64,000 bases of DNA from Polynucleobacter sp. AP-Kaivos-20-H2 (lineage in GTDB: Bacteria > Pseudomonadota > Gammaproteobacteria > Burkholderiales > Burkholderiaceae). The notes under the pieces were generated by a model that was not told the DNA's origin, did no database searches, and saw nothing but the letters and a program-made list of their open reading frames with translations. Both the position numbers and the translations under genes were made by a program. The stretch lies in contig NZ_JACVOX010000002.1 in NCBI RefSeq assembly GCF_018882215.1, positions 62,001 through 126,000 of the forward strand. The letters are read 5' to 3'. This document shows, in pieces, positions 16,676 through 25,526 of the stretch. Within the stretch, counting starts at the first letter, position 1. Each line of letters starts with the position of its first letter.

Positions 16676-18233
16676 ACTGCCAGTCGTTATTGTCGGTGGC
16701 GGCATTGGTGGCTTAAGTTGCGCACTCGATCTGGCGTCTTCTGGAGTGGAAGTCATTCTGATAGAAAAAGAGGATCGACTAGGCGGTAAGATTCGGCAAT
16801 TAAATTGCTCTAGCGACCCTCTCTCTCCTGCGCCGATAGACTCTGGTCCAACGGTCTTTACCATGCGCTGGGTTTTTGATGCGCTCTTTCAAAAAGCGGG
16901 TACTACCTTAGAATCTGAACTAAAGATTACTAAGCTGGAAATATTGGCCCGTCATGCATGGAGCAAAGATGAGCGGCTAGATTTATTTGCTAATGTGGAT
17001 CAGTCAGCCGAAGCGATCAAGGAATTTTCTTCTGCGGCGGAAGCAGATCGCTTTCTTCAATTCTCCCAACAATGCCGCAAACTCTATCGAGCACTTGAGA
17101 AACCCTACATGCTTTCTGAAAAGCCTAGCTTCGGAGGCATGATTACGGATCTTGGAATATCAGGATCCAAGGTCTTGTACGAGATTGGCTTATTTAATAC
17201 ATTATGGAAATCACTCGGCGACTACTTCCACGACCCCAGATTGCGCCAACTCTTTGGAAGATACGCAACGTATTGCGGATCATCCCCCTATCAAGCACCC
17301 GCTACCTTAATGTTAATTGCTGATGTGGAGGCGCAAGGGGTATGGGCAATTGAAGGTGGCATGTACAGCCTAGTCAAAGCCCTTCAGAAGTTAGCGCAAG
17401 ATAAAGGTGTCCAATTCATGACTGGCCAAGCCTGCGAAGAAATCCTAATAGAGCAAGGTCGTGCTAGTGGAGTGAGATTGGCTGACGGCACAAACATTCA
17501 AGCACAAGCAGTCATTTTTAATGGTGATCTGGCTGCGCTTCAAACGGGTTTACTGAACCCAGCTAGCAAGCAATCTTTGAATGCAAAAATGACACCACCT
17601 AGCGCTGCCAAAAGATCGCTTTCTGCAATGACCTGGTCAATCAATGTCAAAGCAGATGGCTTTCCTTTGGTCAGACATAATGTATTTTTTAATCAAGATT
17701 ATCGTGCTGAGTTTGATGATATTTTCCAGAAACAACGCCTTCCCCAAAAGCCAACGGTTTATGTATGCGCTCAAGATCAAGGTGATGCATATCAACCCAG
17801 CTCAAAACCACAAAGACTGCTGTGCCTAGTCAATGCCCCAGCAAAAGGTGATCAGTCAGAATTCAATGCTCAGGAAATTGAAGCATGCGAGCACGAAACG
17901 TTTAGTCTTCTTCAACAATGTGGTCTTAATATCGACTTGGATAGCGCAATATGTCAACGCACAACGCCCTCTCTTTTCAATCAACTCTTTCCAGCAACGG
18001 GGGGAGCCCTTTACGGTCAAGCCAATCATGGCTGGATGGAAACTTTTGGGCGAGCTTCAGCGCAAAGCCCGATTCCGGGTCTTTATTTAGCGGGGGGCAG
18101 CGTACATCCGGGTCCGGGAGTGCCAATGGCAGCGCTATCGGGACGAATGGCGGCCGCAACCCTGATGGATCACCTCGGTTTGATCAAGCTGTCGGGGAGA
18201 ACGCTTATCTCTGGTGGTACATCGATGCTCTAA
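16638..18233 (+). CDS. crtD: Hydroxyneurosporene/methoxyneurosporene desaturase CrtD
   Basis: About 531 residues. FAD-binding VVIVGGGIGGLSCALDLASSG near the N-terminus, DSGPTVFTMRWVFDALF (about 60-76, specific to CrtD among the CrtI family) and the C-terminal FAD motif LYLAGGSVHPGPGVPMAALS (about 492-511). CrtD introduces the 3,4 double bond in the spheroidene branch. Start ATG 16638 overlaps crtA by 38 bases; ATG 16644 and TTG 16668 are also possible. The distal part overlaps the crtC frame by up to 283 bases in another phase. Pairs with crtC in the carotenoid pathway. Confidence 0.92.
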   Translation: MQMAAGKVAPLSKLPVVIVGGGIGGLSCALDLASSGVEVILIEKEDRLGGKIRQLNCSSDPLSPAPIDSGPTVFTMRWVFDALFQKAGTTLESELKITKLEILARHAWSKDERLDLFANVDQSAEAIKEFSSAAEADRFLQFSQQCRKLYRALEKPYMLSEKPSFGGMITDLGISGSKVLYEIGLFNTLWKSLGDYFHDPRLRQLFGRYATYCGSSPYQAPATLMLIADVEAQGVWAIEGGMYSLVKALQKLAQDKGVQFMTGQACEEILIEQGRASGVRLADGTNIQAQAVIFNGDLAALQTGLLNPASKQSLNAKMTPPSAAKRSLSAMTWSINVKADGFPLVRHNVFFNQDYRAEFDDIFQKQRLPQKPTVYVCAQDQGDAYQPSSKPQRLLCLVNAPAKGDQSEFNAQEIEACEHETFSLLQQCGLNIDLDSAICQRTTPSLFNQLFPATGGALYGQANHGWMETFGRASAQSPIPGLYLAGGSVHPGPGVPMAALSGRMAAATLMDHLGLIKLSGRTLISGGTSML

Positions 18234-19105
18234 GTGATGATGGTAAGAATGGCATCGTACTGATTGCATTTGTTGGTAGCGTTTTCTCACCCTACTATGC
18301 CTGGGCCAGAAGAAATAACATGGCAGTTAATCCTGAAAATCATTGCTCCCTGAATGTTGCCATCTACAGCCCAGGAAAAAATCGTTGGGCTATGACTGAG
18401 CGAGGAGAAAAACAAGTCTCCCGAAACTCTACCGATTTTGTGATTGGTCCAAGCAGTCTGCATTGGGATGGCAACAAACTCATTGTTAAGATACAAGAGC
18501 GTGCAGTACCTTTTGGGCAAAAGATTGCAGGTACTGTTGAACTCTACCCTAATACCTTATTTAACTTTAGTACACCACTAGATGCTGCCGGCAAACATCG
18601 CTGGGGCCCTCTTGCTCCTTCGGCACGAGTCAAGGTGAACTTAAATTCTCCCGACTTGCAATGGGAAGGCAACGCTTATTTGGACTCAAATGAAGGTGAT
18701 GAACCTATCAGCGAAGCTTTTCATGAATGGGATTGGTCACGAGCAGAAATGAGTGGCGGTAGAACTTCGGTAATCTATGATGTTCGAGAAAAGAATGCTC
18801 AAGAAAATCTATTGGCACTGACTTTCAACCCTAATGGAACGATTGATCATTTTGAGCCTCCCCCAAGACAAGCTCTTCCAAAAACGATGTGGGGAATTCA
18901 GGGACATATGCGCAATCAAAACTCTGAGACTCTGAGAGTCCAAAAGGTTTTAGAAAACACTCCTTTTTATACCCGCTCTGTTTTGGATTCCGAACTATTG
19001 GGAGAAAAGGTGCTTTCGTTTCATGAAACCTTAAGCGTACCAAAACTCACTTTGGCGAGCACTCAATTCATGCTTCCTTGGAGAATGCCTCGTAAGACCT
19101 GGTAA
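17951..19105 (+). CDS. crtC: Acyclic carotenoid 1,2-hydratase CrtC
   Basis: Up to 384 residues. Conserved CrtC sequence begins at PRFDQAV and ENAYLWWYIDALSDDG (residues about 75-95) and runs through IAFVGSVFSPYYAWARR, WDGNKLIVKI, RWGPLAPSARV and HEWDWSRAEM. CrtC adds water to the 1,2 double bond of neurosporene or lycopene. Start is uncertain: the only standard start codon in frame before the conserved region is ATG 17951, which lies 283 bases inside crtD; no GTG or TTG exists between it and the conserved block, and the first roughly 70 residues read as low-complexity Ser/Gly sequence that looks like the crtD tail in the wrong frame. The true start may be a rare codon near 18030-18160. Confidence 0.85.
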   Translation: MSTHNALSFQSTLSSNGGSPLRSSQSWLDGNFWASFSAKPDSGSLFSGGQRTSGSGSANGSAIGTNGGRNPDGSPRFDQAVGENAYLWWYIDALSDDGKNGIVLIAFVGSVFSPYYAWARRNNMAVNPENHCSLNVAIYSPGKNRWAMTERGEKQVSRNSTDFVIGPSSLHWDGNKLIVKIQERAVPFGQKIAGTVELYPNTLFNFSTPLDAAGKHRWGPLAPSARVKVNLNSPDLQWEGNAYLDSNEGDEPISEAFHEWDWSRAEMSGGRTSVIYDVREKNAQENLLALTFNPNGTIDHFEPPPRQALPKTMWGIQGHMRNQNSETLRVQKVLENTPFYTRSVLDSELLGEKVLSFHETLSVPKLTLASTQFMLPWRMPRKTW

Positions 19106-19118
19106 CTTGCTCCAATGA

Positions 19119-20153
19119 CTACTGAAGAGCCCTACCACTCTTGCGAGGGCTGCGACGGCGCTCTTGTCGCTCCATGAGGTCTACGAACCATAGCAAACGA
19201 TCGTGGGCCGTTCCATCAAAGCGTTTCTCATGTGGCACTTCAACTACCGCATTCACTAAATACTGAATCGCTTTGTCAGCATCCACTTTAAGTTGCCTAG
19301 AAAATATCTTGGAGATAGCCGTAAAGGCTTCCGCCAACAGCATTACTTTTCGCTTAGATGGCACATAAGCCCTTGTAGATACAGAATCTAAATTAAGCTT
19401 CTCTACCTGTCGACCAATCTCGGCATAAATCAACCGAGCCGCCTGAATCGCTGGACGGCAATCCCATGGTAAATCAGAAATTCCGCTCTCTGCACGGGAG
19501 TACAAAACATCCGCATGCTTTAAGAGGCGGGCAATCACGCTCGCAATTTGATCATTAAACTCAGGCTTACTTAACCAAACTTGAGGATCTAATCCAGCCT
19601 CTCTGAGCCAATTTAGGGGCAAATAGATGCGCCCATTAGCCGCATCTTCACCCACATCACGCGCAATATTAGTCAATTGCATGGCAAGACCAAGCTCACA
19701 GGCTCTTGCTAATGTCTCAGGCTCCCGACGATCCATAATGACGCACATCATTGCACCAACAGTCCCCGCAACTCGCGCACAATAATCAAGCAGATCTTCC
19801 AAGCTATCGTAAGTTCTAAATTGCGTATCCCACTCATAACCCTCAATTAAGGCTAGGGGTAAGCTAATAGGAAGATCAAATTCTTTGACGACAATGGATA
19901 AGGCCCGATCAGCAGCAATATTGTCTGGCGTTCCTTGATAGATTCGATCAAGACGTTCACGCAACTTAGGAATTGCATCAGGCTCTGCATCTACTGCATC
20001 CGCAACATCGTCAGTAATCCGACAAAATGCATAAAGTGCAGTTGCAGGATCCCTCACTCTCTGAGGCAAAATTCTGGAAGCCGCGAAGAAGGACTTGGAT
20101 CCATCTCGCATAGTTGCGACGCACTCTTGAAGATCTTTAATGTTTTGACTCAT
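19119..20153 (-). CDS. crtB: Phytoene synthase CrtB
   Basis: 344 residues of the squalene/phytoene synthase family, joining two geranylgeranyl diphosphates. Seen: GSKSFFAASRILP (about 18-30), the first Asp motif CRITDDVAD (about 44-52), YCARVAGTVGAMM and the second Asp motif NIARDVGEDAANGRIYLP (about 161-178). Overlaps the crtI stop by four bases (ATGA), so crtI and crtB are translationally coupled. Convergent with crtC, whose stop is 13 bases away. Confidence 0.95.
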   Translation of the reverse strand: MSQNIKDLQECVATMRDGSKSFFAASRILPQRVRDPATALYAFCRITDDVADAVDAEPDAIPKLRERLDRIYQGTPDNIAADRALSIVVKEFDLPISLPLALIEGYEWDTQFRTYDSLEDLLDYCARVAGTVGAMMCVIMDRREPETLARACELGLAMQLTNIARDVGEDAANGRIYLPLNWLREAGLDPQVWLSKPEFNDQIASVIARLLKHADVLYSRAESGISDLPWDCRPAIQAARLIYAEIGRQVEKLNLDSVSTRAYVPSKRKVMLLAEAFTAISKIFSRQLKVDADKAIQYLVNAVVEVPHEKRFDGTAHDRLLWFVDLMERQERRRSPRKSGRALQ

Positions 20154-21667
20154 GCAGTCACTTTTTTAGGTTCGGCTACTACAGACATTAATGCTTTTGC
20201 TGAAGATAAAACACCGGGGATACCCGCACCCGGGTGAGTGCCGGCACCAACCATATAAAGCCCCTGAATATCTTCACTACGATTGTGTGGTCTAAACCAA
20301 GCACTTTGAAGTAGTAGTGGCTCAAAACCAAAGGCAGCGCCTTTGACTGACAAGAGACGATCCTGAAAGTCTTGAGGAGTCATGAGGAATGATGTTTTAA
20401 GGTGCTTTTCAAATCCAGGTAAAACACTTTCATCCAAGTACTTAGCAATTGCTTGACGATAGGGCTCAGCCTCTGTAGCCCAGTCCGTACCACTCTCCAA
20501 ATTGGGGACTGGGGCCAATACATAGAATGCATCACCTCCAGCAGGCGCCAAGGATGGGTCCGTGGCAGTTGGTCTATGAAGATACAGACTAAAGTCATCC
20601 GCCAGTACATGTCTCTTAAAGATATCCGTCAATAGCTCTTTATAACGCTTGCCCAATAGGATCATGTGGTGCGGCACATCGGGATATTGCTTATCCGTAC
20701 CAAAGTACCAAACAAACAGGCTCATAGAGTATTTGCTCTTATTGACCTTGGCGTCAGTCCACACTTTTCGATACTCAGGAGCGATGAGTTTTTGGTAAGT
20801 CCAGGCAGCATCCGCGTTGGAGACCACAATATCTGAGGGAATGAATTCACCATTCGCTAGCGTCACGCCTTGAGCCTTACCATCCACTACTTCAATGCGC
20901 TTGACCTCAGAGTTCAGGCGAATCTCCACCCCCCTACCAGCTAGCAAGCCTACAAAACCCTTAATTAAAGAGCCTGTTCCACCCATCGCAGAATGAACCC
21001 CATGACGGCGCTCTAAGGAATTGATCAGTGCATAGACTGCGGTAACAGAAAAAGGATTGCCACCAATTAGTAGTGGATGAAAACTCATGACTTGACGTAT
21101 CTTGTCATTCTTTAAATGACGTGCAACCAATTTGTAGATACTCTCCCAAGCCCGCATCTTGATCATTGATGGAATTGCACGAACTAAATCCCCAATCGAG
21201 TCAAATGCAGTCGAACTTAACTCTTGAAATCCAAGTTTGTAGCATTTTTCTGCTTCTGCTAAAAATCGCTCATAACCTGGCAAGTCTTCTGGTGCAAACT
21301 TCGCAACTTCGGCACGCATCCTTGCTGGATCGCCCGTGTAATCAAAATGAGTGCCATCATCAAAGCGAATTCGATAGAAAGGATCCATTAGACGCAGATC
21401 AACATCATCTGACATCTTCTTGCCACACAACTCCCACAACTCATTGAGTAGAAATGGTGCGGTAATAATGGTTGGGCCTGCATCAAAGGTATAACCATCG
21501 CGATGATGGACGTAAGCCCTGCCCCCTGGAGCATCTAGCTTGTCGAGAACAATAACCTTGTAGCCTTTGCAAGACAAGCGGATAGCGGCAGCCAACCCAC
21601 CAAAGCCACTGCCAATAACGATAGCAGTAGATACATTCTCTTCGTTTAAGTCAGCTTTTTTAAACAT
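20150..21667 (-). CDS. crtI: Phytoene desaturase CrtI
   Basis: 505 residues. N-terminal dinucleotide motif AIVIGSGFGGLAAAIRLSC, YTFDAGPTIITAPFLLNELW (about 55-75) and C-terminal GLYMVGAGTHPGAGIPGVLSS (about 470-490), typical of bacterial CrtI, which carries out three or four desaturations of phytoene to neurosporene or lycopene. The ATG lies only 21 bases after the hairpin terminator that ends the puf operon, so there is little room for a promoter of its own. It may depend on readthrough from pufC or on a promoter inside the hairpin region. Confidence 0.95.
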   Translation of the reverse strand: MFKKADLNEENVSTAIVIGSGFGGLAAAIRLSCKGYKVIVLDKLDAPGGRAYVHHRDGYTFDAGPTIITAPFLLNELWELCGKKMSDDVDLRLMDPFYRIRFDDGTHFDYTGDPARMRAEVAKFAPEDLPGYERFLAEAEKCYKLGFQELSSTAFDSIGDLVRAIPSMIKMRAWESIYKLVARHLKNDKIRQVMSFHPLLIGGNPFSVTAVYALINSLERRHGVHSAMGGTGSLIKGFVGLLAGRGVEIRLNSEVKRIEVVDGKAQGVTLANGEFIPSDIVVSNADAAWTYQKLIAPEYRKVWTDAKVNKSKYSMSLFVWYFGTDKQYPDVPHHMILLGKRYKELLTDIFKRHVLADDFSLYLHRPTATDPSLAPAGGDAFYVLAPVPNLESGTDWATEAEPYRQAIAKYLDESVLPGFEKHLKTSFLMTPQDFQDRLLSVKGAAFGFEPLLLQSAWFRPHNRSEDIQGLYMVGAGTHPGAGIPGVLSSAKALMSVVAEPKKVTA

Positions 21668-21687
21668 TTCCTTAAACCAACTTTTCT

Positions 21688-21726
21688 ATAAAAAAAATAG
21701 CGTCATATTGATCCTATGACGCTATT
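21688..21726 (-). terminator. Rho-independent terminator after pufC, before crtI
   Basis: On the minus strand a perfect 12-base stem (AATAGCGTCATA, 7-base loop, then TATGACGCTATT) is followed by a run of eight U. It stands 20 bases after the pufC stop and about 21 bases before the crtI start, so it should end or attenuate the puf transcript. Confidence 0.85.
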
Positions 21727-21745
21727 GGTTAATACAAACTATAGA

Positions 21746-22813
21746 TTACTTCATTGCGACAGATTTTGCCGGTGGGGCAGGATCTTTAGCCTTCAACGCT
21801 GGCTTAGCTGGGCCAGTTAAGAATGGATAATCTTGTAACATCGATACACCGTAAAGAGGTTTGTAAGCACCCTGATGGCATGTAGCGCAGTTGGCTTTAG
21901 CAACATCACCCGTTGGGCCTAAACGATGCGGCGGAAATAATCCTGTAATGGGAGCCATGTAATTATTGTTAATATCTTGCGCCATTCGAATCGCATACCA
22001 TGCTCTAGCTCTTTGAGGCGGACTTTGCTCCCAAGATGCTATGGCCCGAGTGTTATGACAATAGGTGCAGTTGACTCCTAAAGATCTGGAGAAATGCATC
22101 ATCAATCCATAAGTACTCTCGGTTGCATTAATACTGGTCTTATTGCCCGTAGGTAATGCAGTATCGCCATTTACCTCAATTTTGCCGTCATTAAGTAAAT
22201 AGGCTGCGTAGGTATTCTTTGGCAATGATGAATAGCCAGAGCCATCAACTGGCGTATTTTGACCATTCTTATTACCCAACATACCATTGCCGACTTTTTC
22301 TACGGGATCTTTAAACCAAACATTTTGCGGAATGTTATTGCCACGATGGCATGTATAGCAAGTCACACCGGTCTGAGCAACGTGATCTTGCCATTGAGTA
22401 TTCACTCGTTGGGTCATCAAAATCATATTGCGGGCAACTTGTTTGGTATAGAGTGAATCATCTGCAAAGTTGGCAGGATTATGGCAATAAGTACAGCCTT
22501 GCTCTGGTGCAACCCAACTTGTCATCGAAACCATAAATGAACCAAATTGAGCAACGCTCAAATTATTGAGAACCTTGACATTTTTATAGACAGCGCCTGC
22601 CTTTGGTCCCTCAGCCGGTGCAGCCCCATAAGAGACAGGCACAGTATTTTTCGCAGCTTGCTCAGCCAATATGCGCGGGTTATAAATCAAGTCCATGGCA
22701 GTTCCACGGTAACCATGCTGGACAGCTTCTATTGGCGGTCTCTCGCAGCCAGACAGCAGCATCACACTTGCCAGCAGAGCCGGCAATATCAGAAATTTTC
22801 TAAATTGCTTCAT
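21746..22813 (-). CDS. pufC: Tetrahaem reaction-centre cytochrome c subunit PufC
   Basis: 355 residues. A lipoprotein signal ([11 protein letters not shown], lipid Cys at about 23) anchors it outside the membrane. Four CxxCH haem sites are seen: CTYCH (about 107), CYTCH (about 152), CTYCH (about 250) and CATCH (about 310), with preceding Met-containing helices. It donates electrons to the special pair. Its ATG overlaps the pufM stop by four bases. The C-terminal 25 residues are Pro/Ala/Lys rich. Confidence 0.96.
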   Translation of the reverse strand: MKQFRKFLILPALLASVMLLSGCERPPIEAVQHGYRGTAMDLIYNPRILAEQAAKNTVPVSYGAAPAEGPKAGAVYKNVKVLNNLSVAQFGSFMVSMTSWVAPEQGCTYCHNPANFADDSLYTKQVARNMILMTQRVNTQWQDHVAQTGVTCYTCHRGNNIPQNVWFKDPVEKVGNGMLGNKNGQNTPVDGSGYSSLPKNTYAAYLLNDGKIEVNGDTALPTGNKTSINATESTYGLMMHFSRSLGVNCTYCHNTRAIASWEQSPPQRARAWYAIRMAQDINNNYMAPITGLFPPHRLGPTGDVAKANCATCHQGAYKPLYGVSMLQDYPFLTGPAKPALKAKDPAPPAKSVAMK

Positions 22814-23832
22814 GGCTTTACTCCTGTGATAACAGGTGCAGCAGGGGGAGGAGGCATTACAAATCCAGATGTGCCAGGATCGGCTATTGGGGTACCAAAT
22901 ACATAGGGATAAGAAGGTGCAACATTATGTTTGACTGCCCATAAATACCAGTTATCCACTACGGTACCGGTGAGCAAAATACCAATACCACCAACTAAAG
23001 GTGTTAGTACTGCAAACCACCAAGCCCAACGGTGAATGGATTCCATCGTGGCATTAAAGCCCATAGTCCATCTCCAGAATAAAGCTGCTCTCTCTGAAGC
23101 AGTACCGCGATCGACGATTTGCTCAATCTCACGTTCGCCACCAAAGCGACTGACTGCCAAAATCGTTGCACCATGCATGGCAAACAAGAGTGCTGAACCA
23201 TATAGGAAGACAATCGAGAGCATGTGGAATGGGTTATAGAATAAATTTCCATAACGTAGTGAAAAAGCAGCAGTCCAATCTAGGTGCGAAAAGATGCCAA
23301 ATGGCACAGCTTCACTCCAGCTACCCATCATGATGGGACGTATAAATCCTAATACTAGATATAACCAGATCGCCGCTAAGAAGCCCCAGGCGATATGCGT
23401 ACCCATACCCAAGGCAACAGCGCGGCGATACATTCTTGCCCACCACAAAAGAATCGAGACGGTCAAGAAGAAGCCTGCCATCATCCACCAGCCACCCTCA
23501 TTGAGCGGCATAAATAAAGACAGGCCATGCTTAGGTAAAGGTGGATCTAAAGATAGCCAAAATAATTGGCGCACAAATTCAATGGGGTTCCAATTAACCG
23601 AGGCCAACATATTCCAACCCATAATCTGGATTGCAATAATTCCAAAAAATAATGAAGCGATGCCTAAGCCGCCAAGATAAATTGGTCCAAGCTGAGCATT
23701 ACCCAAACGACCAAATAAATGTATTAAGACGGGCTCGCCAAAACGCTCTCTTTCATCACGAGGATCTATATGAACCCCATGATGTGGCGGAGCAACTACT
23801 TGAACTTGAGTAAATAGGTTTTGATATTCCAT
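22810..23832 (-). CDS. pufM: Photosynthetic reaction centre M subunit PufM
   Basis: 340 residues with five membrane helices. Seen: the N-terminal [48 protein letters not shown] region (helix D, with special-pair and iron His), [28 protein letters not shown] (QA site and iron-ligand His). The C-terminal tail runs to [16 protein letters not shown]. Located 18 bases after pufL and coupled to pufC. Confidence 0.97.
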   Translation of the reverse strand: MEYQNLFTQVQVVAPPHHGVHIDPRDERERFGEPVLIHLFGRLGNAQLGPIYLGGLGIASLFFGIIAIQIMGWNMLASVNWNPIEFVRQLFWLSLDPPLPKHGLSLFMPLNEGGWWMMAGFFLTVSILLWWARMYRRAVALGMGTHIAWGFLAAIWLYLVLGFIRPIMMGSWSEAVPFGIFSHLDWTAAFSLRYGNLFYNPFHMLSIVFLYGSALLFAMHGATILAVSRFGGEREIEQIVDRGTASERAALFWRWTMGFNATMESIHRWAWWFAVLTPLVGGIGILLTGTVVDNWYLWAVKHNVAPSYPYVFGTPIADPGTSGFVMPPPPAAPVITGVKP

Positions 23833-23850
23833 AATTTATATATTCCCCTC

Positions 23851-24675
23851 TTATCGCCAGATCGGCAGGTTTAACCACCAGCCCCACCATTCAGGCCAAC
23901 CACGAGTCCAGAATGGACCGCTAATCACAATACAAACAGCGCTCCAGAAAACTGCTGCTAAAGCTAAAAATAATCCAAGACGATGAATACCTAGAGTTCC
24001 GATTGAATAACCGATTGCATCTCTAAAGAAAGTATCTTCATGCTCAGGCGTTTTAACAAACTGCCCTTTCTGTGGATTGGTGGAGGACAAGACTAGGCCG
24101 CCATGTAATACCAAAGCAAAGGTAGTAGCAAAAAATAAGGACACAGCGATCATATGCGCTGGGTTGTAGTGGAAATGTAAGTACTGATAGCCCGTATTGG
24201 AAACCCAATCTAAGTGACTCAAGATGCCGTATGGAAAACCATGACCCCATGCACCCATCAGCACGGGCCTGATGATTACCAAAGTGAAGTAAGCAAATAC
24301 CGCCATTAAGTAGGCAAAGGGAACATGAAGACCCATGCCGAGTTTTCGACAAATTTCAATTTCACGTAAAGCCCATGAAAGGAATGCGCCTAGGGCACAT
24401 ACTGTAATCAGCTGCCAAAGGCCTCCTTTTAGCAGGGGGGCAAAACCCAATCCATAACTGATATCCGGTGGGGCAATATTAATTTGCCAAGGGTTCCAGG
24501 TAGGTCCCTGTGAGGCACCCCATAAAATGAGTGCGGTGCCTAAAAAGGCAAAGAAAAAAGTGGTGACGCCAAAAAATCCAACATAAAACGGCCCTACCCA
24601 AAAATCGAATAAGTCCCCTCCCACTAAGGTACCTCCACGAACTCGGTACTTTCTCTCAAAACTTAGCATGGCCAT
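23851..24675 (-). CDS. pufL: Photosynthetic reaction centre L subunit PufL
   Basis: 274 residues, five membrane helices. The start [20 protein letters not shown] and the [14 protein letters not shown] stretch are diagnostic. [28 protein letters not shown] carries the special-pair and accessory bacteriochlorophyll His ligands, and [20 protein letters not shown] the QB and iron-ligand region. A hairpin lies between pufA and this gene. Good Shine-Dalgarno TTGGAG 13 bases upstream. Confidence 0.97.
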   Translation of the reverse strand: MAMLSFERKYRVRGGTLVGGDLFDFWVGPFYVGFFGVTTFFFAFLGTALILWGASQGPTWNPWQINIAPPDISYGLGFAPLLKGGLWQLITVCALGAFLSWALREIEICRKLGMGLHVPFAYLMAVFAYFTLVIIRPVLMGAWGHGFPYGILSHLDWVSNTGYQYLHFHYNPAHMIAVSLFFATTFALVLHGGLVLSSTNPQKGQFVKTPEHEDTFFRDAIGYSIGTLGIHRLGLFLALAAVFWSAVCIVISGPFWTRGWPEWWGWWLNLPIWR

Positions 24676-24701
24676 TTTTTATATTCTCCAATGAATGGAT
24701 A

Positions 24702-24741
24702 AATAGGGTTGAGCTAAAAAGCTGTTTAGCCTAACCCTATT
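24702..24741 (-). other. pufA-pufL intercistronic hairpin
   Basis: Stem AATAGGGTT / AACCCTATT, with an inner GCTAAA / TTTAGC stem, lies between the pufA stop and pufL. In the direction of transcription there is no U run after it, so it is not a standard terminator. In Rhodobacter a hairpin at this place protects the pufBA part of the mRNA and raises LH1 over RC expression; the same role is inferred here. Confidence 0.65.
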
Positions 24742-24759
24742 CACCATTTTTTTTACAAA

Positions 24760-24966
24760 TTACTTTGCTGCTGGTACTGATGGTGGCATTGCAGAATTCT
24801 CTTTTGCTTCCATCGCCTTGAACTGGGCTTGACTTAGACCATCTAGCCAGTTGTAGCGAACACTGCTCAGCAAAATCAAGTGAATCATTGCTGCAAGACC
24901 AAACAGAAAAATACCTTGAACAACCATTGATCGCAACGGATCATAAAGTTTCCAAATTCTCCACAT
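24760..24966 (-). CDS. pufA: LH1 light-harvesting alpha polypeptide PufA
   Basis: 68 residues. [20 protein letters not shown] is the typical alpha N-terminus; the single span contains [11 protein letters not shown] with the bacteriochlorophyll-binding His (about residue 29) and ends in YNWLDG. The C-terminal 25 residues are a polar Ala/Pro/Glu extension longer than in many alpha subunits. Strong Shine-Dalgarno TTAGGAGAAG. It is separated from pufB by a 74-codon ORF, which is unusual. Confidence 0.96.
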   Translation of the reverse strand: MWRIWKLYDPLRSMVVQGIFLFGLAAMIHLILLSSVRYNWLDGLSQAQFKAMEAKENSAMPPSVPAAK

Positions 24967-24975
24967 AATCTTCTC

Positions 24976-25200
24976 CTAATTTAAATAAGACATAAAACCA
25001 TAAACTGCCGATCTCGTGCCATCGATAAGCGATTTTTCTTCAGCTCCAGGAAGCCAAGAACTCCACTTCGTTGGCAAAATCTGGGTGAATAAAGAAATAA
25101 CAAAACACACTATGAAACATAAAATAAAAATAAGATTAAAAGTGATTGAGTCCACTCTAATCATATTTTTTTCTCTGCTGATAACGTGATCCATTTTCAT
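24976..25200 (-). CDS. 74-residue single-span membrane protein inserted between pufB and pufA
   Basis: ATG at 25200 with AGGGGA upstream; 27 bases after the pufB stop and 9 bases before the pufA start. Polar N-terminus (MKMDHVISREKNMIRVDS), one membrane span at about residues 20-41 (NLIFILCFIVCFVISLFT), and a conserved-looking tail (SSWLPGAEEKSLIDGTRSAV, about 47-66) ending GFMSYLN. There is no His in the span, so it is not an LH1 apoprotein. Size, one span and a short soluble tail resemble PufQ, but PufQ lies upstream of pufB elsewhere and I see no clear sequence match. It could be an RC-LH1 subunit, an assembly factor or a pigment-delivery peptide; function unknown. Confidence 0.75.
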   Translation of the reverse strand: MKMDHVISREKNMIRVDSITFNLIFILCFIVCFVISLFTQILPTKWSSWLPGAEEKSLIDGTRSAVYGFMSYLN

Positions 25201-25227
25201 ATCATTCCCCTAAGATTTATTCCGTTT

Positions 25228-25380
25228 TCAATGGAACCAAGGACGCCATGCCCAAACTAAAATATGGGCTACGACAGCTATAGAAGTAAAACCAACTAAA
25301 CCTTGGATATACAACTGGTGAAACTCCTTGGCTTCGTCATCAGTAAGGCCAGATATTGAACCTGTTCTGTGATCGCTCAT
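25228..25380 (-). CDS. pufB: LH1 light-harvesting beta polypeptide PufB
   Basis: A 50-residue gene read directly from the sequence: ATG at 25380-25378, TGA at 25230-25228. It begins [20 protein letters not shown], the classical beta N-terminus, has FHQLY, then a span with [16 protein letters not shown] where the first His binds bacteriochlorophyll and WRPW is the conserved end. A near-perfect Shine-Dalgarno (AAGGAGGT, 8 bases upstream) and a four-base overlap with the upstream 49-codon ORF are seen. Confidence 0.97.
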   Translation of the reverse strand: MSDHRTGSISGLTDDEAKEFHQLYIQGLVGFTSIAVVAHILVWAWRPWFH

Positions 25381-25526
25381 AACCAATTACCTCCTTCAAA
25401 AATAGCCTTGCGGCCGTTACCGCGCTTGACCCGCGCGACATGGGCTGTAGCGTACGGCATGCCACATTCTGTTTTCAACAAATCGATTGATTTGTTGTAA
25501 TTGACTTTTGTTAAGGAAGAAATCAC
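25377..25526 (-). CDS. 49-residue ORF bridging bchZ and pufB
   Basis: GTG at 25526-25524 overlaps the bchZ stop (GTGA) and TGA at 25379-25377 overlaps the pufB ATG (ATGA). AGGAGG lies 7 bases before the GTG. The product is soluble and basic, without a membrane span: [20 protein letters not shown], a [20 protein letters not shown] core, and an end GGNWL. The linkage at both ends implies translational coupling from bchZ to pufB. It occupies the place of pufQ/pufK in Rhodobacter but does not look like PufQ. No family recognised. Start codon and coupling are seen; function is unknown. Confidence 0.65.
   Translation of the reverse strand: MISSLTKVNYNKSIDLLKTECGMPYATAHVARVKRGNGRKAIFEGGNWL

Noticed and set aside
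16436..16864. 142-codon open frame on the minus strand across crtA/crtD
   Set aside because: Opposite two confidently identified overlapping genes; no motif of its own.
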